Assembly: GCF_021497965.1 (NCBI RefSeq)
Contig: NZ_CP046525.1
Span: 992,001 to 1,056,000 of the forward strand
Source: Streptococcus infantis
Lineage (GTDB): Bacteria > Bacillota > Bacilli > Lactobacillales > Streptococcaceae
Direction of reading: 5' to 3'
DNA: 64,000 nucleotides
A program made the position numbers and the translations under genes. The notes under the pieces were generated by a model that saw only the letters and a program-made list of their open reading frames with translations, made no database searches and was not told the DNA's origin. This document shows, one piece after another, positions 37,068 to 49,094 of the stretch (positions within the stretch are counted from its first letter, which is position 1; each line of letters opens with the position of its first letter).

Positions 37068-38480
37068 TTATCCGACTGATCCTTCCATTTCATAGCTAAT
37101 CAAGCGGTTAAGCTCAACTGCATATTCCATTGGCAGTTCTTTGGTGAAGGGCTCTACAAATCCCATAACGATCATCTCAGTAGCTTCAGATTCTGACAAA
37201 CCACGACTCATGAGGTAGTACAGTTGTTCTTCTGAAATCTTAGAAACCTTAGCTTCGTGCTCCAATGCAACTTGCGAGTTGTGAATTTCATTAAACGGAA
37301 TGGTATCTGATGCTGACAAGTCATCCATGATAATGGTATCACACTCGATGTGAGAAACAGATTTCTTAGAGTTCTTATTAAAGGTCACTTGTCCACGGTA
37401 GTCAACCTTTCCTCCGCCTTTAGCGATGGATTTAGACACGATAGATGAGCTTGTATGCGGTGCGTTGTGGATCATCTTGGCACCAGTATCCTGATGTTGC
37501 CCTGCATTAGCAAAGGCAATAGAAAGCATGGTCCCACGCGCACCCTCTCCATCAAGGTAAACAGATGGGTATTTCATAGTTGTTTTAGCGCCCAAGTTCC
37601 CATCAATCCATTCAACTGTCGCATCTTTCAAAGCTTTGGCACGTTTTGTTACCAAGTTATAGACGTTATCTGACCAGTTTTGGATAGTCGTATAACGCAT
37701 ATAAGCTCCGTCCAAAGCAAAGATTTCTACAATAGCAGCATGCAGACTGTTACTTGAATAAGTTGGCGCTGTACATCCTTCTACATAGTGGACGCTTGCC
37801 CCCTCATCAACAATAATCAAGGTACGTTCAAACTGACCAGTATTTTCGTTATTGATACGGAAGTAAGTTTGAAGTGGAATATCCACTTTAACTCCTTTTG
37901 GTACATAGATAAAGGTTCCACCTGACCATACTGCTGAGTTGAGGGCAGCTAACTTGTTATCTGTCGGCGGTACCAACTTAGCAAAGTATTGTTTAAACAA
38001 GTCTGGGTATTCCTTGAGGGCAGAATCTGTATCTGTAAAGATGATACCTAACTTCTCAAATTCTTCCTTCATGTTATGGTAAACCACTTCTGACTCATAC
38101 TGGGCAGAAGCTCCAGCAAGATAAGCACGCTCAGCTTCAGGAATCCCAATACGTTCAAAGGTTTCTTTGATTTTTTCAGGAACTTCATCCCAAGAACGGG
38201 CTGGTTTATCAGATGGTTTTTGGTAGTAAATCAAGTCATCAAAATCAATCTCTGACAAGTCTGCTCCCCATGTTTGCATGGGCATTTTTTTGAAGGTTTC
38301 ATAAGATTTCAAACGGAATTCTAACATCCACTCAGGCTCTCCCTTAGCAGCTGATAGTTCACGAATGACATCTTCATTCAATCCTTTTCCTGTCGATAGG
38401 ACAGGCTCTACATCATCATGGAAACCAAATTTATATTCACCAAGATCGATTGGTTTTGGTTCTACTCTTTCTTCAGCCAT
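37068..38480 (-). CDS. sufB: Fe-S cluster scaffold protein SufB
   Basis: The 470-residue protein with SufC and SufD forms the cluster-assembly scaffold. It shows the right-handed beta-helix of the family, with [34 protein letters not shown] and a late [12 protein letters not shown], and the C-terminal [23 protein letters not shown]. Standard length; 35 bp after sufU. Confidence 0.97.
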   Translation of the reverse strand: MAEERVEPKPIDLGEYKFGFHDDVEPVLSTGKGLNEDVIRELSAAKGEPEWMLEFRLKSYETFKKMPMQTWGADLSEIDFDDLIYYQKPSDKPARSWDEVPEKIKETFERIGIPEAERAYLAGASAQYESEVVYHNMKEEFEKLGIIFTDTDSALKEYPDLFKQYFAKLVPPTDNKLAALNSAVWSGGTFIYVPKGVKVDIPLQTYFRINNENTGQFERTLIIVDEGASVHYVEGCTAPTYSSNSLHAAIVEIFALDGAYMRYTTIQNWSDNVYNLVTKRAKALKDATVEWIDGNLGAKTTMKYPSVYLDGEGARGTMLSIAFANAGQHQDTGAKMIHNAPHTSSSIVSKSIAKGGGKVDYRGQVTFNKNSKKSVSHIECDTIIMDDLSASDTIPFNEIHNSQVALEHEAKVSKISEEQLYYLMSRGLSESEATEMIVMGFVEPFTKELPMEYAVELNRLISYEMEGSVG

Positions 38481-38515
38481 AATATCCTTTCTTTCATTAT
38501 GTGTTTTTATGTTTC

Positions 38516-41442
<2,927 letters not shown>

Positions 41443-41469
41443 TTACTTCTCCTAAAAGATACGAGCGAA

Positions 41470-42240
41470 TTACAATTCTTCCTTGTAGTCATAGCCAAGT
41501 TCTTCAGCTAATTTTGCGTATCCTTCACGTTCCAAACGTGCAGCCAATTCTGGACCACCAGAAAGTACAACACGACCTTCCATCATCACGTGTACTACAT
41601 CTGGCGTGATATAGTTCAAGAGACGTTGATAGTGAGTAATGATCATTGCACCAAAGCCTTCGCCACGCATAGCATTGACACCTTTAGAAACAACTTTAAG
41701 AGCATCGATATCAAGACCTGAGTCAATCTCATCAAGAAGGGCAAAAGTTGGTTCCAACATCAAGAGTTGTAGAATTTCATTACGTTTTTTCTCACCACCA
41801 GAGAATCCTTCGTTAAGGTAACGCTCAGCCATTTCTTCTTTCATGTTGAGCAATTCCATTTTTTCATCCAATTTAGTGATGAACTCGCGAACTGAAATCT
41901 TTTCGTCATCTTCTTTACCAGCATTCATGGCTGCACGAAGAAATTCAGCATTTGTGATTCCAGGAATTTCTGATGGGTATTGCATAGCAAGGAAAAGTCC
42001 CATGCGCGCACGCTCGTCCACTTCCAATTCAAGGATATTTACACCGTCAAACAAGACTTCACCTTTAGTGACTTCATAGTTCGGGTTTCCCATAATTGCA
42101 GCTGAAAGAGTAGACTTACCGGTACCATTTGGTCCCATGATAGCTGCAATTTCCCCTGTTTTAAGAGTCAGGTTGACTCCTTTTAAAATTTCTTTTCCTT
42201 CAATTTCAACGTGAAGATCTTTGATCTCTAATACTGACAT
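41470..42240 (-). CDS. sufC: Fe-S cluster assembly ATPase SufC
   Basis: The 256-residue ABC-type ATPase has Walker A GPNGTGKST, signature NEGFSGGEKKR, and Walker B FALLDEIDSGLD. It powers the SufBD scaffold. First gene of the sufCDSUB unit; TTGACA-like and TATACT-like sequences occur upstream, but I cannot assign a convincing promoter. Confidence 0.97.
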   Translation of the reverse strand: MSVLEIKDLHVEIEGKEILKGVNLTLKTGEIAAIMGPNGTGKSTLSAAIMGNPNYEVTKGEVLFDGVNILELEVDERARMGLFLAMQYPSEIPGITNAEFLRAAMNAGKEDDEKISVREFITKLDEKMELLNMKEEMAERYLNEGFSGGEKKRNEILQLLMLEPTFALLDEIDSGLDIDALKVVSKGVNAMRGEGFGAMIITHYQRLLNYITPDVVHVMMEGRVVLSGGPELAARLEREGYAKLAEELGYDYKEEL

Positions 42241-42350
42241 GATTGTTCCTTTCTTTTCATCCTTTTTACTGTATTTACCTGAAATTTAACCTTTTTAAAT
42301 CCCTAGAAAAACACAGTAAAATGTCAATAAATATACCTTAATAGTATAAC

Positions 42351-42373
42351 AAAAAAAAGCCTAAAAGGCTTTG
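42351..42373 (-). terminator. Terminator of the dnaX unit
   Basis: AAAGCCT and AGGCTTT around AAA/TTT, then eight T's on the minus strand, after the small DUF3272-like gene. Confidence 0.7.
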
Positions 42374-42394
42374 ATTTTGTCTAGAAGCTAGGAG

Positions 42395-42589
42395 CTACTT
42401 CTTCCCTTGAAAAGAATCATCTATAGCTCTCACAATTTTACCCATGATATAACTTACGCGAAAATTTCTCAGGATCAAAATAGCCCAAAGCAAGGCCACG
42501 ATATACCGTTGCTCCATGATGGATTCATTAAAGAAATAAGTCTCAGCAGCAGTAAAGAAGGCCATGATAATAAATTGTTGTCTGTTCAT
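42395..42589 (-). CDS. Small membrane protein, DUF3272-like
   Basis: The 64-residue protein MNRQQFIIMAFFTAAETYFF... has one or two hydrophobic helices (around 5-20 and 29-45) and a basic tail. It resembles the streptococcal DUF3272 family as I remember it. Unknown function. It follows dnaX by 22 bp and shares its terminator. Confidence 0.65.
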   Translation of the reverse strand: MNRQQFIIMAFFTAAETYFFNESIMEQRYIVALLWAILILRNFRVSYIMGKIVRAIDDSFQGKK

Positions 42590-42611
42590 AGTCTACTACC
42601 ACAAATTCCCT

Positions 42612-44276
42612 TTAATCTTCAGCTATAGTCACTTTATCTGCTAAAAATTCAAAACCTTGAGGGAGTACTGACTCCTCAACATCTTCCTTGAAAGCTTGTC
42701 CTTGAGATGATTTAGCCCTAGCAGAAAAGTCTGCTCGAACTTCTAGCCATTCTTCTTGTGAAATAGCTAAAATTTCTGGAGAAAAACCAGCTGCTTGACT
42801 AAGAATATTGCCAAACATGGTGTTAAGATTGTCTCGTTTCATGGTTTGACCAGCATTGAAATTCGATTCAAAAGCCAAAATCGCATGATGTTCATTAGCA
42901 GCAACTGGTTTAGAACCAGCCAAGAGTGCCTTATCTGGACCAGATAAGCTTTCAATGACTTCTCCCCAAGCATTCTGAAGACGGATTAAGTTTTGTCGGG
43001 CCAAGTCTGGATTTTCTACTGCTTCTTGAAGAATAGACTGTACCTTATTTCGGTCTACACGATAGATGGACTTATTGTTCGTCGGACGACTTGGTGTAGA
43101 AGCAGTTTGTTTAGGATTTGAACCAACATTGGCAAAAGCTTGTTTCAATCGTGCAACTTCTTCTCGAAGAGAAGACAGTTCCTCAGCCACTTCACCTGAA
43201 AATTCTGGTTGGGTATCAATTTCTGCTAAACGAATGGTCATCATTTCAGCATAAATCTTAGGCTGTAAGCTAGCCTTAATATCAGCCAGACTTTTAGTAG
43301 CAAGACTAATCATCTCAAACAAGATATCCTGCGGAAGGTCTAAATTTCTCTCAAATACATCACTATGGTGAGTATTCTCTCCACCTGCTTGAACAATTAA
43401 GATATCACGTAAGTATTGTAGTAAATCCACTACAAACCGTGTCATGCTCTTTCCATTCTCAAAAATCAGATCAAGATTTTCCAAGGCGCCCGGTACATCC
43501 TTTCGAGCTAAAGCAGCTACGTAATTATCCAAGGCACTTAAACTAATGGTCCCTGTAATTTCTTCTGAGACTGCAGTTGTCAAAGTAGCTTCCTGGGTTA
43601 AACTTAATGCCTGATCAAGAATTGATAGGGCATCCCGCATTCCACCTTCAGCCCGTCGAGCAATAATTTCAACAGCCTCTGTTTCGTAATCAATCCCTTC
43701 TTTTTCCAAAATCTGGAAGATATGATCTCGAATATCCTGAGTCTTAATAGACTTAAACTCAAATCGTTGAACACGAGACAAAATCGTTGCAGGAATTTTA
43801 TGGAGCTCAGTCGTTGCCAAAATAAATACAACATTTGGAGTTGGTTCTTCCAGTGTTTTCAAAAGGGCATTAAAGGCACCTGTTGATAGCATATGAACCT
43901 CGTCAATGATATAAACCTTATACTGAGCTATACTTGGAGCATAAGTTGATTTGTCACGGATATCACGAATTTCATCAACCCCATTATTAGAAGCAGCATC
44001 CATTTCGATAACGTCTTCCAAACTTCCTTCTGTGACGGCTTGACAGATATAACAGTTATTACAAGGTTCTCCCCCTACTTGATTAGGGCAGTTCATAGCC
44101 TTGGCAAATATTTTGGCTACACTGGTTTTGCCAGTTCCACGAGGCCCTGAAAATAGGTAGGCGTGACTAATCTTATCCTGTTCCACAGCCTGTTTAAGTG
44201 TTCGAGCAATAACATCCTGGCCCACTAACTGTGAAAAATTTTGACTTCTATATTTTCGATAAAGCGCCTGATACAT
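42612..44276 (-). CDS. dnaX: DNA polymerase III gamma/tau subunit
   Basis: The 554-residue clamp-loader ATPase has AYLFSGPRGTGKTSVAKIFA (Walker A), a zinc module CPNQVGGEPCNNCYIC, IDEVHMLS (Walker B) and the SRVQRFEFK sensor region. The C-terminal third is the tau-specific region. Its start overlaps the stop of the upstream gene (TAATG). Confidence 0.96.
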   Translation of the reverse strand: MYQALYRKYRSQNFSQLVGQDVIARTLKQAVEQDKISHAYLFSGPRGTGKTSVAKIFAKAMNCPNQVGGEPCNNCYICQAVTEGSLEDVIEMDAASNNGVDEIRDIRDKSTYAPSIAQYKVYIIDEVHMLSTGAFNALLKTLEEPTPNVVFILATTELHKIPATILSRVQRFEFKSIKTQDIRDHIFQILEKEGIDYETEAVEIIARRAEGGMRDALSILDQALSLTQEATLTTAVSEEITGTISLSALDNYVAALARKDVPGALENLDLIFENGKSMTRFVVDLLQYLRDILIVQAGGENTHHSDVFERNLDLPQDILFEMISLATKSLADIKASLQPKIYAEMMTIRLAEIDTQPEFSGEVAEELSSLREEVARLKQAFANVGSNPKQTASTPSRPTNNKSIYRVDRNKVQSILQEAVENPDLARQNLIRLQNAWGEVIESLSGPDKALLAGSKPVAANEHHAILAFESNFNAGQTMKRDNLNTMFGNILSQAAGFSPEILAISQEEWLEVRADFSARAKSSQGQAFKEDVEESVLPQGFEFLADKVTIAED

Positions 44277-44773
44277 TATGCTTTCTCCTCAAACATTGAA
44301 AATATCCATTCTGTTTTTTCCAACAAGATGGTAACAAATTCTTCTAAATAGCGTTGATCAATTTCATCATAATCATCAACATGAGATGAATCTAAATCTA
44401 ATACTCCAAGAAGCTGTCCATTTTTTACCATTGGAAGAACAATCTCACTACGAGCACTACTATCACAAGAAATATAGTTGGGATAGGTCTTCACATCACC
44501 AACGATAACCGTTTGACAACTAGCCGCAGACTCTCCACAAACGCCTTTCCCAAGTGAGATTCTAACACATGAAACTCCACCTTGAAAAGGCCCTAAAATA
44601 AGCTCATTTCCGTCATATAAATAGAAACCTGCAAAGACAGTATGAGGAAAGTTCATTTTTAAGAGAGCGCTGGCATTTGATAGATTAGCCAACACATTGG
44701 TCTCACCTTCTAAAAGTGCAGTGAGCTGAGCATTGACCATTTGATAAATTGATTCTTTTTCGGAATATAACAT
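44276..44773 (-). CDS. Free methionine-R-sulfoxide reductase (GAF domain)
   Basis: The 165-residue protein is a single GAF domain with the fRMsr set: [41 protein letters not shown] and LGVLDLDS. The cysteines reduce free Met-R-sulfoxide. It overlaps dnaX by one base, so it is co-translated with it; the pairing is conserved in relatives. Confidence 0.88.
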   Translation of the reverse strand: MLYSEKESIYQMVNAQLTALLEGETNVLANLSNASALLKMNFPHTVFAGFYLYDGNELILGPFQGGVSCVRISLGKGVCGESAASCQTVIVGDVKTYPNYISCDSSARSEIVLPMVKNGQLLGVLDLDSSHVDDYDEIDQRYLEEFVTILLEKTEWIFSMFEEKA

Positions 44774-44801
44774 AAAACCATTATATCAAAAAATACTAGT
44801 T

Positions 44802-44840
44802 GAAAAAAGAAAAATCCCTTGTTTTAACAACAAAGGATTT
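44802..44840 (-). terminator. Terminator of rpsA
   Basis: AAATCCTTTGTT and AACAAGGGATTT stem followed by T's on the minus strand. Confidence 0.7.
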
Positions 44841-44858
44841 GTAATTAAATCTGATTGA

Positions 44859-46061
44859 TTAAAGTTCGATGTCTCCGAACAAGTCAGCCATTGAGAATCC
44901 AGTTTGAGTTTCTGGAAGTTCAAAGTCACGTTTTTCTTGACGTTTTGGACGACGTGGACGTGGAGCACGTTTTTCTTCGTTTTGTCCTTCTTCTTGAGCT
45001 GGACGTTCTTCAAGAGCCTTGATAGAAAGTGAAACGCGTTCTGCATCAGCGTTAACATCAAGAACTTTAACAGTAACTTCTTGACCAACTGTAAGAGCTT
45101 CTTTTGGATTTTCAATACGTTTGTGTGAAATTTGTGATACGTGAACAAGTCCATCAATACCTGGCAATACTTCAACAAATGCACCGAAGTCAGTCAAACG
45201 TTTAACTGTACCTTCTACAACGTCACCTTTAGCCAATTTTTGCTCAACGCCATCCCATGGTCCAGGTGTTGTTGCTTTAAGTGAAAGTGATACACGTCCT
45301 TCTTCTTCGTTAAGATCAAGGATTTTCACTTCAACTTCTTCACCAACAGTTACTACTGATTTAGGTGAAACGTTACGTTCGTGTGACAATTCAGTCAAGT
45401 GAACCAATCCATCAACACCACCAAGGTCGATGAAAGCACCGAAGCTTGTGATACGTGCAACTTTACCAGTTACAACATCACCAACAGCCAATTTACCAAA
45501 TACTTCAGCACGAGCTGCAGCAGTAGCTGCTTCTACAACTTCACGACGTGAAAGGATGAAGCGGTTTTCTTTAGGGTCAACTTCTTTGATTTTAGCTTCA
45601 AATTCTTGACCTACAAAACGCTCAGTGTTACGTACGAAACGAGTATCCAACATTGAAGCTGGGATAAATCCACGCAAACCTTCAAATTCTACTGAAAGTC
45701 CACCTTTAACAGCGCGAGTTCCTTTAACTGTAACAACTTCTTCTTCGCGTCCTACAAGTTTGTCCCATGCTTTGCGAGCTTCAAGGCGTTTTTTAGATAC
45801 AAGGTATGTTACTGTATCAGTATCTTTACCAACTACTTGACGAAGTACAAGAACGTCAAATACTTCACCTACTTTTACAAAGTCATTGATATCTGCATCG
45901 CGATCGTTTGTCAATTCGCGAAGAGTCAAGACACCTTCAACACCAGTTCCTGAGATTGCAACGTTAGCTTGATTAGCATCAACTGTCAATACTTCAGCAC
46001 TAACAACATCACCAGGTTCAACTTGGCTAACGCTATTTAGCAAATCTTCAAATTCATTCAT
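44859..46061 (-). CDS. rpsA: Ribosomal protein S1 (four-domain)
   Basis: The 400-residue protein has four S1 RNA-binding repeats at about 15-90, 108-175, 192-262 and 277-347. The third and fourth contain GKVARITSFGAFIDLGGVDGLVHLTELSHE and GTVKRLTDFGAFVEVLPGIDGLVHVSQ. It ends in a basic then acidic tail. Shorter than the six-domain E. coli protein but standard for streptococci. TTGGAGG precedes the ATG; the leader contains a TCAAGTT/AACTTGA hairpin and a short upstream frame. Confidence 0.96.
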   Translation of the reverse strand: MNEFEDLLNSVSQVEPGDVVSAEVLTVDANQANVAISGTGVEGVLTLRELTNDRDADINDFVKVGEVFDVLVLRQVVGKDTDTVTYLVSKKRLEARKAWDKLVGREEEVVTVKGTRAVKGGLSVEFEGLRGFIPASMLDTRFVRNTERFVGQEFEAKIKEVDPKENRFILSRREVVEAATAAARAEVFGKLAVGDVVTGKVARITSFGAFIDLGGVDGLVHLTELSHERNVSPKSVVTVGEEVEVKILDLNEEEGRVSLSLKATTPGPWDGVEQKLAKGDVVEGTVKRLTDFGAFVEVLPGIDGLVHVSQISHKRIENPKEALTVGQEVTVKVLDVNADAERVSLSIKALEERPAQEEGQNEEKRAPRPRRPKRQEKRDFELPETQTGFSMADLFGDIEL

Positions 46062-46219
46062 CTAAAAAATCCTCCAACAATCAAGTTTTTTAACTTGACA
46101 TACTTATAATTTTTTTCCTAAGCACCCGCAACGACATGAACATCTCGAACGTCCTTCAATTATAAAAATAAAATACCCTAAGATATTTTTCTTTTCATCT
46201 TGAATTTATTACCTAGAAA
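46062..46219 (-). promoter_or_regulatory. Leader region of rpsA
   Basis: A TATAAT lies at 46164-46159. Downstream are a 17-codon reading frame (46143-46090, beginning MFMSLRVLRKK) and a hairpin TCAAGTT/AACTTGA just before the ribosome site. Upstream-frame translation is doubtful because its ribosome site sits at the predicted transcript start. Confidence 0.35.
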
Positions 46220-46291
46220 CTGGGGTAGCTGGATTCGAACCAACGCATGAGGGAGTCAAAGTCCCTTGCCTTACCGCTTGGCTATACCCCA
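46220..46291 (-). tRNA. tRNA-Gln (UUG)
   Basis: A 72-base cloverleaf with acceptor arms TGGGGTA/TACCCCA, anticodon loop CTTTGAC (anticodon TTG), and T-loop GGTTCGAATCC. The 3' CCA is not encoded. Confidence 0.95.
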
Positions 46292-46300
46292 AAAGTGAAA

Positions 46301-46381
46301 TGGAGAGAGAGGGATTCGAACCCCCGAACCCGAAGGAGCGGATTTACAGTCCGCCGCGTTTAGCCTCTTCGCTATCTCTCC
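46301..46381 (-). tRNA. tRNA-Tyr (GUA)
   Basis: An 81-base gene with long variable arm (CTCCTTCGGG region), anticodon loop CTGTAAA (anticodon GTA), T-loop GGTTCGAATCC and acceptor GGAGAGA/TCTCTCC. No encoded CCA. Only 9 bases from tRNA-Gln, so co-transcribed. Confidence 0.95.
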
Positions 46382-46430
46382 GATAATGAACAAAACCTAT
46401 TATATCATGAAAAATTGCAAAAAACAAGCA

Positions 46431-46661
46431 TTATTTTGCTAAATTATAGTTTTCAATCAATATTTCCACAGCTTTTTCAAGATTCTTGTAAAAACTATCG
46501 ACATTTCCATTCTTTATGATTGCAAATTGGTTGTCTAGTTCGGCAATTTCACCGATTAACTTTTTACCAATCATTAAGGTATAACCATCGTAGTTATCTT
46601 TTCCAACTGCTACTTTAGCATCTGACAACTGAATCTCAATTTTTTTATCTTTTTTACTCAT
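46431..46661 (-). CDS. DUF2969 family protein
   Basis: The 76-residue protein MSKKDKKIEIQLSDAKVAVG... with a later NVDSFYKNLEKAVEILIENYNL fits the DUF2969 family of streptococci and lactococci; function unknown. AGAGGT lies before the ATG. It precedes the two tRNA genes on the same strand and follows the pcp terminator. Confidence 0.75.
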   Translation of the reverse strand: MSKKDKKIEIQLSDAKVAVGKDNYDGYTLMIGKKLIGEIAELDNQFAIIKNGNVDSFYKNLEKAVEILIENYNLAK

Positions 46662-46714
46662 ACGATACCTCTTTTCACTTTCTCTATTTTACAAGAAATT
46701 CCCCGATCTCGCAA

Positions 46715-46752
46715 GAAAAAACTCTCTACCAAGCTAATCTTGGTAAAGAGTT
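46715..46752 (-). terminator. Terminator of the ilvE-to-pcp unit
   Basis: AACTCTTTACCAAG and CTTGGTAGAGAGTT pair with one wobble around a 5-base loop, followed by TTTTTTC. Confidence 0.8.
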
Positions 46753-46795
46753 CCTTGAATCGTCTAGAGAAATTTTTCCCTTGAATTTTAGTCAA

Positions 46796-47440
46796 TTAAT
46801 GGGTTGCTCCACCAACTATTTTCAAGTCCTTATCTTTGTAGTCTACGATAGCACCAATCGCAGCTTCGATACCTCGGACAATATCTCTTAAGCACATGGA
46901 TGCAGTATTAGGCTTATTTACCACTTGTTCGGTCATATAGGGAATATGCATAAAGCCTGCTCTCATATTGGGAAATTTCTTATCCGCTAAATAGAGAGCC
47001 TGATACATCAAATGGTTGCAAACAAAGGTTCCAGCTGTATTGGATACTGTAGCTGGCAGCCCTACCTCGTTTATGGCTTGTACCATTGCTTTGATAGGGA
47101 GCGTGCTAAAATAGGCAGCTTCTCCATCTAGGCGAATAGGTGTGTCAATCGGTTGATTCCCTTGGTTATCTGGAATTCTTGCATCATCTTGATTGATGGC
47201 AACTCGTTCAGGAGTTAAACCAGCTCTACCTCCTGCTTGTCCGATGCAGAGTACAACATCTGGTTGATAACGGACAATTTCTGCTTCTAAAACCTCTGCT
47301 GATTTATAAAAGACCGTTGGGATTACTGCCCAATGAAGCTCTGCACCATTGATTTCATACGGTAATGATTTAACTGCTTCCAGAGCTGGATTGACCTTTT
47401 CACCACCGAAAGGATCAAAACCTGTAACTAATATTTTCAT
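46796..47440 (-). CDS. pcp: Pyrrolidone-carboxylate peptidase (pyroglutamyl peptidase I)
   Basis: The 214-residue cysteine peptidase removes N-terminal pyroglutamate from peptides. Signatures are [32 protein letters not shown] (catalytic Glu), [13 protein letters not shown] (catalytic Cys) and GFMHIPYM (His). It is last in a row with DUF979, DUF969, a peptide-binding lipoprotein and ilvE, suggesting use of imported peptides. Confidence 0.96.
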   Translation of the reverse strand: MKILVTGFDPFGGEKVNPALEAVKSLPYEINGAELHWAVIPTVFYKSAEVLEAEIVRYQPDVVLCIGQAGGRAGLTPERVAINQDDARIPDNQGNQPIDTPIRLDGEAAYFSTLPIKAMVQAINEVGLPATVSNTAGTFVCNHLMYQALYLADKKFPNMRAGFMHIPYMTEQVVNKPNTASMCLRDIVRGIEAAIGAIVDYKDKDLKIVGGATH

Positions 47441-47453
47441 TTTATTTCCTTTG

Positions 47454-48377
47454 CTAAAACGCCAAATAGTACATTAAAAATACATGTAGGATTATCATGA
47501 TAACAGCCACTCCTACTTGCGCTTTGATAACGCCATTTGGATCTTTCATCTCCAAAAGTGCTGCCGGTAATGCATTAAAGTTAGCAGCCATTGGAGTCAG
47601 TAAGGTCCCACAGCAACCTGCTGTCATTGCCAAGGCAGCAGCTACGATTGGATCAGCTCCCAAAGCAAATACAAAGGGAACACCAATCCCGATAGTAATG
47701 ACTGTGAAAGCAGCAAATGCATTTCCCATTATCATGGAGAATAGAACCATCCCAAGGACATAAGCTACTACTCCCATAAAACGACTACCCGAAGGTACTA
47801 GACCGCTTATTAAATGCGAAATCAAATCTCCAACGCCTGCCACGGTAAAAATTGCCCCCAAAGCACCTAAAAGTTGAGGAACTATCCCACTGGTTGAAAC
47901 TTGCTGGACCATGCGATTGTTTTCTGCTAATAAGCTCTTAGGAGAACTCTTGGTAATCAAAAGGAGAGACAGGGTTGCAAAAAATGCTGCAAGGCTGATA
48001 GCTATCTTACTAAACTCAGGAATTACTTTTGCTAATACTAAAGCAATCAAAGCCATTAACATGACTGGGATAAAAATTTTATTCTTTAATCGTTTGGCTT
48101 CAATATTTGCCTTGACTTCATCAAGTGACGGCAATGTCCCTATACGAACCTGTTTAAAAAGAGTCAGTAGGGCCAATAGCACTACAACAACACCAATCAA
48201 GATTGATGGTAAATAGGAACCACCGATAAAACTGATACCCAATAAAGCCCAAAACCCAGCTGTTCCAAAGCGAACTGGGTTTGTTTTATCTCTATAGCTA
48301 CAATAAGCCGTATGAAGGAATTGACAACCAATCACAATATAGGTCAACTCTAATAACTGTCTTGCTAGATTGGTCAT
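47454..48377 (-). CDS. DUF979 family membrane protein (predicted permease)
   Basis: The 307-residue protein has about nine membrane segments, with [22 protein letters not shown] and [29 protein letters not shown] typical of DUF979. It overlaps DUF969 by 4 bp; the two families occur as a pair and often beside pcp. A role in transport of pyroglutamate or peptides is likely but unproven. Confidence 0.85.
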   Translation of the reverse strand: MTNLARQLLELTYIVIGCQFLHTAYCSYRDKTNPVRFGTAGFWALLGISFIGGSYLPSILIGVVVVLLALLTLFKQVRIGTLPSLDEVKANIEAKRLKNKIFIPVMLMALIALVLAKVIPEFSKIAISLAAFFATLSLLLITKSSPKSLLAENNRMVQQVSTSGIVPQLLGALGAIFTVAGVGDLISHLISGLVPSGSRFMGVVAYVLGMVLFSMIMGNAFAAFTVITIGIGVPFVFALGADPIVAAALAMTAGCCGTLLTPMAANFNALPAALLEMKDPNGVIKAQVGVAVIMIILHVFLMYYLAF

Positions 48378-49063
48378 TCTTCTTTCCCTTTACTAAGCTT
48401 ATTCGCTAGCAGTTTTTTATCAAACAAGTAATTGTAAATCCCTACTACAAGAAGGGCTACCCCAGCAACTATAAGAGAAGCTGAAGCAATTCCTGCATAA
48501 TTGCTTTCGTAACCCAATTGGTCCAGAGTGCCCCCAACTAAGAGGACACCACCTGCACCAACGAAAGTATTCTGAGCAAAGAAATTTGCAAAATTGTCAT
48601 TTGCTGCTGCACGCGCTTTTAGCGCTTCGCTTTCCTTCTCTGTTAATTTTCTACCTAATTGTAACTCTGCTGCTGCCTGTCCCATGGGTTGAACCAAGGG
48701 TCTTACAAACTGCGGATGTCCTCCGATACGAATAGCAAAGAAACCATCGAGTTCCCGAAAAAAGAAATACACTGTATAAAAACTTCCTACAGTCAGTCCT
48801 TTAATCTTTTGAATCAAGTCAATCGAACGTTGCTTGAGCCCAAAAGTTTCAGATAAACCTACCAGTGGCAAAGTCACTATAAAAATCGTCAGAACTCGTT
48901 GATTACTAAATTCTTTTCCCAAAATTTCCAAGAACTCAACAAGAGAAACTCCAGAAACTAGAGCTGTAACTAAACTAGCTAAGACTACCGTTGCAATGGT
49001 ATCTAATTTATAGATAAAACCAACCACAATGATAACTATCCCTATTAGTTTAATCCATTCCAT
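48374..49063 (-). CDS. DUF969 family membrane protein (predicted permease)
   Basis: The 229-residue protein has five or six membrane segments and the DUF969 features GLSETFGLKQRSIDLIQKIKG, RIGGHPQFVRPLVQPMGQAA and NFFAQNTFVGAGGVLL. It pairs with DUF979, whose start overlaps its end (ATGA). It follows the lipoprotein gene by 31 bp. Confidence 0.85.
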   Translation of the reverse strand: MEWIKLIGIVIIVVGFIYKLDTIATVVLASLVTALVSGVSLVEFLEILGKEFSNQRVLTIFIVTLPLVGLSETFGLKQRSIDLIQKIKGLTVGSFYTVYFFFRELDGFFAIRIGGHPQFVRPLVQPMGQAAAELQLGRKLTEKESEALKARAAANDNFANFFAQNTFVGAGGVLLVGGTLDQLGYESNYAGIASASLIVAGVALLVVGIYNYLFDKKLLANKLSKGKEE

Positions 49064-49094
49064 ATAGGCCCCTTTTCCAAAATACTAGTATGGT

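Noticed and set aside
44786-45184. 132-codon open frame on the minus strand
   Set aside because: It overlaps the 3' part of rpsA in another frame; Lys/Leu-rich composition comes from rpsA repeats.
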